Below, in pieces: positions 61,888 to 64,000 of a stretch of DNA of 64,000 nucleotides. The first letter of the stretch is position 1, and each line of letters begins with the position of its first letter. The stretch comes from Pseudomonas sediminis (GTDB lineage Bacteria; Pseudomonadota; Gammaproteobacteria; Pseudomonadales; Pseudomonadaceae). A program made the position numbers and the translations under genes. The stretch covers positions 4,030,001 to 4,094,000 of the forward strand of contig NZ_CP154631.1 in the NCBI RefSeq assembly GCF_039555755.1, read 5' to 3'. Under the pieces are notes generated by a model, which saw only the letters and a program-made list of their open reading frames with translations, did no database searches and was not told the origin of the DNA.

Positions 61888-62739
61888 GGGCGCAGCCATT
61901 TGCAGATGGATCACGCGGCGCTGCTGCAGGCTGATCGGTGGCTCGAAAATCTGGCGATAGTGTTCTCTGGCCAGGCGGCGTATCAGCCCACTGCGCTGCG
62001 CCTGTGGCAGCAGCGTCTGCAGCAGGCTGTGCAGCTCAGGGTATGCCGGCGAGACGTAGAGGACATGATCCTGTGGGTAGCTGAACAGCAGGTGGCGCTC
62101 CACCTCCAGATCGGTATGCTGCGTCCACTCATGCGCCATTTCATGGGCGCCACGGGGCAGGTAATCGATCAGGCGCGTCGTCGAGGCCACCATGCGGTAC
62201 AGTCGTTTCCAGTCGCCCTCGATGGTCTCCACCGGCAGATCATTGGCCACCCAGATGGCCCTATCCGCCCAGGCCGCTCCCATGCCAGCCACCTGCTGCA
62301 GGCGGCGAAAGTCCTCCAGGCTGTGCACGTTGTCATACAAGGCCTGCCTGCCCTTGGGGATGAACAAAATGCGCTGGTTGACCAGGTTGTCGGTCATGCC
62401 CACCCGCACCGGCAAGAACCTGCGCTCACGCGCCTGCGTCGGGCCAAGGATCAGGGCGCTGATATCCCCACGCTGCAGCATGACCTCCAGGCGCGTCATG
62501 GGAGGGTTGCCACGCTCGCGTACCGTGACGCCATGGCCTCCGAGAGCCAGAGTCTGCTCGAGCACTTGTCGGATATAGGCAACTGACTCAGGCGTCCCGC
62601 CCAGCGTCAGCTGCACCTCGGTAGAGGCGTACACGGGCCCAAGCAGGCAACACAGCAGCCACAGACCCGCTACCCGAATACGGGGCCTCAGATGCGGTGC
62701 AGCAGCGGGTTTGCCGGTTCTTTTCATTCTTGTTGTCAT
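61882..62739 (-). CDS. Periplasmic solute-binding-like protein
   Basis: A 285-residue exported protein of the family-3-like periplasmic substrate-binding type. A signal peptide (LWLLCCLLGPVYA) ends near residue 38. The mature part contains LTLGGTPESVAYIRQVLEQT, NLVNQRILFIPKGRQALYDN and YPQDHVLYVSPAYPELHSLL. It has no neighbouring ABC permease, so it may be a sensor or orphan binder. The start at 62739 is chosen because the sequence before it is not signal-like; 62727 and 62820 are alternatives. The ligand is unknown. Confidence 0.68.
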   Translation of the reverse strand: MTTRMKRTGKPAAAPHLRPRIRVAGLWLLCCLLGPVYASTEVQLTLGGTPESVAYIRQVLEQTLALGGHGVTVRERGNPPMTRLEVMLQRGDISALILGPTQARERRFLPVRVGMTDNLVNQRILFIPKGRQALYDNVHSLEDFRRLQQVAGMGAAWADRAIWVANDLPVETIEGDWKRLYRMVASTTRLIDYLPRGAHEMAHEWTQHTDLEVERHLLFSYPQDHVLYVSPAYPELHSLLQTLLPQAQRSGLIRRLAREHYRQIFEPPISLQQRRVIHLQMAAPL

Positions 62740-62844
62740 AGCCACGTTGTGCTCGCCAGGCAGGCGGGGTCCCTCTCTGGCAGGCTTGGAGCGCCAACAT
62801 AGCCGCTTGGCACACTGCAATGCCAGTTCCGCAGCAAGCTGTCC

Positions 62845-63567
62845 CTAGCGCACCAATGAGGGCAGGTGGTGTAGTACGTAGGCGCCATCGAACAGCAGCA
62901 GGTCGATCCAGAGTAGCTGGTGCAAGCCGACGATCAGCCAGAAAACCGTCTGATAGGAGGCCTTGCGCGTCTTGTGACGGAAGACTTGTTGAGCGATTAG
63001 CGCGCCTGGCCAGCCACCAAGCAGTTCGACCAGATGCAGGGTGTTCTCCGGCGTACGCTGAGCACCGATCTGGGCGTTGCGTTTGTCCAGCCAGTACTGC
63101 ACGAAGCTCAGCAGGCTGGCCGACAGGTACAGCGGCGCCAGCCACCAGAGCCCCTTGCCGAACAGCTGCAGGGCAGCGAGCACTGGCAATACGCAGAGCA
63201 AGGCAAACAGGACGATCTTGCTGCCTGGACTGTGGGTGCCTCCCGACTGTGTCGCCGCTCTGCGTGCAGGTTTGGCAGCGGGTTTTGGCCGCGCCGGCGC
63301 AGCATTGTCCGGCGTTTTCGGCTTGCGCCGGATGGCCTGACGGTCGAGGCTCAGTTCGCCGGCCAGACGCAGGTGCGCGGCACGTGGCCGACCACGCTCG
63401 TCGCGCCCTTCGATGAACAGCACATCGTCCCCTGGCTGCGGGCGGCGATCACCGCGCATGACGGAAATGTGCGCGAAAACGTCAGCACCGCCGTTTGCCG
63501 GCTGGATGAAGCCAAAGCCCTTGGCGTCATCCCAGCTTTTCAGGCGTCCCTTGCGCTCGTTGTCCAT
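62845..63567 (-). CDS. Cold-shock domain/DUF1294 membrane protein
   Basis: A 240-residue two-part protein. The N-terminal cold-shock domain has GRLKSWDDAKGFGFIQPANG and DVFAHISVMRGD. After a basic, Pro/Ala-rich linker comes a DUF1294 membrane domain with four segments and DKRNAQIGAQRTPENTLHLV and LGGWPGALIAQQVFRHKTRK. ATG 63567 overlaps the uppP stop by 1 bp. Such fusions are common in Pseudomonas; they may bind nucleic acid at the membrane. Function unproven. Confidence 0.88.
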   Translation of the reverse strand: MDNERKGRLKSWDDAKGFGFIQPANGGADVFAHISVMRGDRRPQPGDDVLFIEGRDERGRPRAAHLRLAGELSLDRQAIRRKPKTPDNAAPARPKPAAKPARRAATQSGGTHSPGSKIVLFALLCVLPVLAALQLFGKGLWWLAPLYLSASLLSFVQYWLDKRNAQIGAQRTPENTLHLVELLGGWPGALIAQQVFRHKTRKASYQTVFWLIVGLHQLLWIDLLLFDGAYVLHHLPSLVR

Positions 63568-64000
63568 CACGGCTGAGCGGTGCTCCAGTCGATCAGGTGC
63601 AACTGCCAGGTCGCCAGAATCACCAGGCCGAAGGCAATGCGATACCAAGCGAATACCGCATAGCTGTGGTTGGTGATGAACTTGAGCAAGGCACGCACGG
63701 TGATCATCGCCACGATGAAGGTGCTGACGAAGCCAATGGCGAAGATTGGCAAGTCGCTCATCTGCAGAATGTCGCGGTACTTGAACAGCGAATAGACCGT
63801 GGCCGCCACCATAGTCGGCATGGCAAGGAAGAAGGAAAACTCGGTCGCGGCCTTGCGCGACAACCCGAAGACCAGGCCGCCGATGATGGTAGCGCCCGAA
63901 CGCGACGTACCTGGAATCAGCGCCAGGCACTGGGCGAAACCGACCTTCAGGGCCAGCTTCCAGTCCATGTCGTCGACCGTTTCGGCCTGGATGGTATGAT
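63567..64000 (-). CDS. uppP: Undecaprenyl-diphosphatase UppP, partial
   Basis: The C-terminal 144 residues of the integral membrane phosphatase BacA/UppP, which recycles the peptidoglycan lipid carrier. The conserved [10 protein letters not shown] motif, with active-site residues, lies about 25 residues into the visible part, and several membrane segments follow. The 5' end lies beyond the right edge (base 64000), where the frame remains open. It overlaps the cold-shock/DUF1294 gene by 1 bp. Confidence 0.93.
   Translation of the reverse strand, partial: HTIQAETVDDMDWKLALKVGFAQCLALIPGTSRSGATIIGGLVFGLSRKAATEFSFFLAMPTMVAATVYSLFKYRDILQMSDLPIFAIGFVSTFIVAMITVRALLKFITNHSYAVFAWYRIAFGLVILATWQLHLIDWSTAQP

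Noticed and set aside
1-64000. tRNA or rRNA genes
   Set aside because: No cloverleaf with a TTCRA loop and CCA-like end, and no rRNA-like sequence, was recognised; the island does not abut a visible tRNA gene.

Overview
The window looks like a chromosomal segment of a high-GC gammaproteobacterium of the genus Pseudomonas. The strongest pointers are a mexS/mexT/mexE-mexF-oprN locus in the arrangement known from P. aeruginosa, OprD-family porins, an imuA-imuB-dnaE2 mutasome cassette, and metal-resistance genes of the Pseudomonas cop/cus/cad types. Species cannot be fixed from the sequence alone; this is inference from gene content.

Layout. (1) 1-3350: an IS21-family element (istA-istB) lying against a doubly truncated tauD fragment. 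(2) 3390-29657: a copper-resistance island. It holds copRS; small exported proteins; two cupredoxins; a YHS-type copper P-type ATPase; the chaperone copZ; an MNIO (DUF692) RiPP operon of the bufferin type (bufA2-like precursor, DUF692, DUF2063, one unknown); copA, copB, a His-rich cytochrome c and copG (DUF411); an OprD-type porin; a PtrA/DUF2790 protein; and the RND exporter cusCBA. Seven CopR-like boxes are scattered through it. At least four of them sit at one fixed distance from a TAnnnT -10 element, so much of the island reads as one CopR regulon. A two-gene anti-phage module resembling Gabija (OLD-type ATPase/TOPRIM nuclease plus UvrD-like helicase) sits inside the island at 10.3-13.4 kb; its helicase gene is split by one extra G in a G6 run.

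(3) 30.0-36.4 kb: an IS3 remnant fused to a cytochrome P450 fragment, a sterol-desaturase-type gene, then a Cd/Pb/Zn-type module: a CadR/PbrR-like MerR regulator with two matching operators, a CDF transporter, and an oppositely oriented DUF3703-lspA-araC operon. Small exported proteins follow. (4) 36.4-44.4 kb: mobile debris. This includes the tnpS/tnpT cointegrate-resolution pair of Tn4651-type Tn3 transposons (no tnpA), a nucleotidyltransferase-like gene, an inositol-monophosphatase fragment, two related and partly degenerate tyrosine recombinases flanking an intact IS3 element with a 3-bp target duplication, and an unusual array of 22-bp repeats (five direct, two inverted).

(5) 44.4-64.0 kb: mostly core-like chromosome. 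It holds a LexA box with imuA-imuB-dnaE2, an OprD porin, cheV, the mexS-mexT-mexEF-oprN efflux locus, decayed GGDEF and YjbR genes that have collided, a periplasmic binding protein, a cold-shock/DUF1294 membrane protein, and uppP running off the right edge.

How it fits together: CopRS senses periplasmic copper and probably fires the CopR-box promoters. CopA, CopB, the cupredoxins, Met/His-rich proteins and the presumed bufferin oxidise or sequester copper in the periplasm, the P-type ATPase clears the cytoplasm, and CusCBA exports across the outer membrane. The insertion sequences, truncated genes and recombinases at both flanks indicate that the metal cluster was acquired horizontally and inserted next to the imu cassette, where the usual upstream lexA2 is missing.
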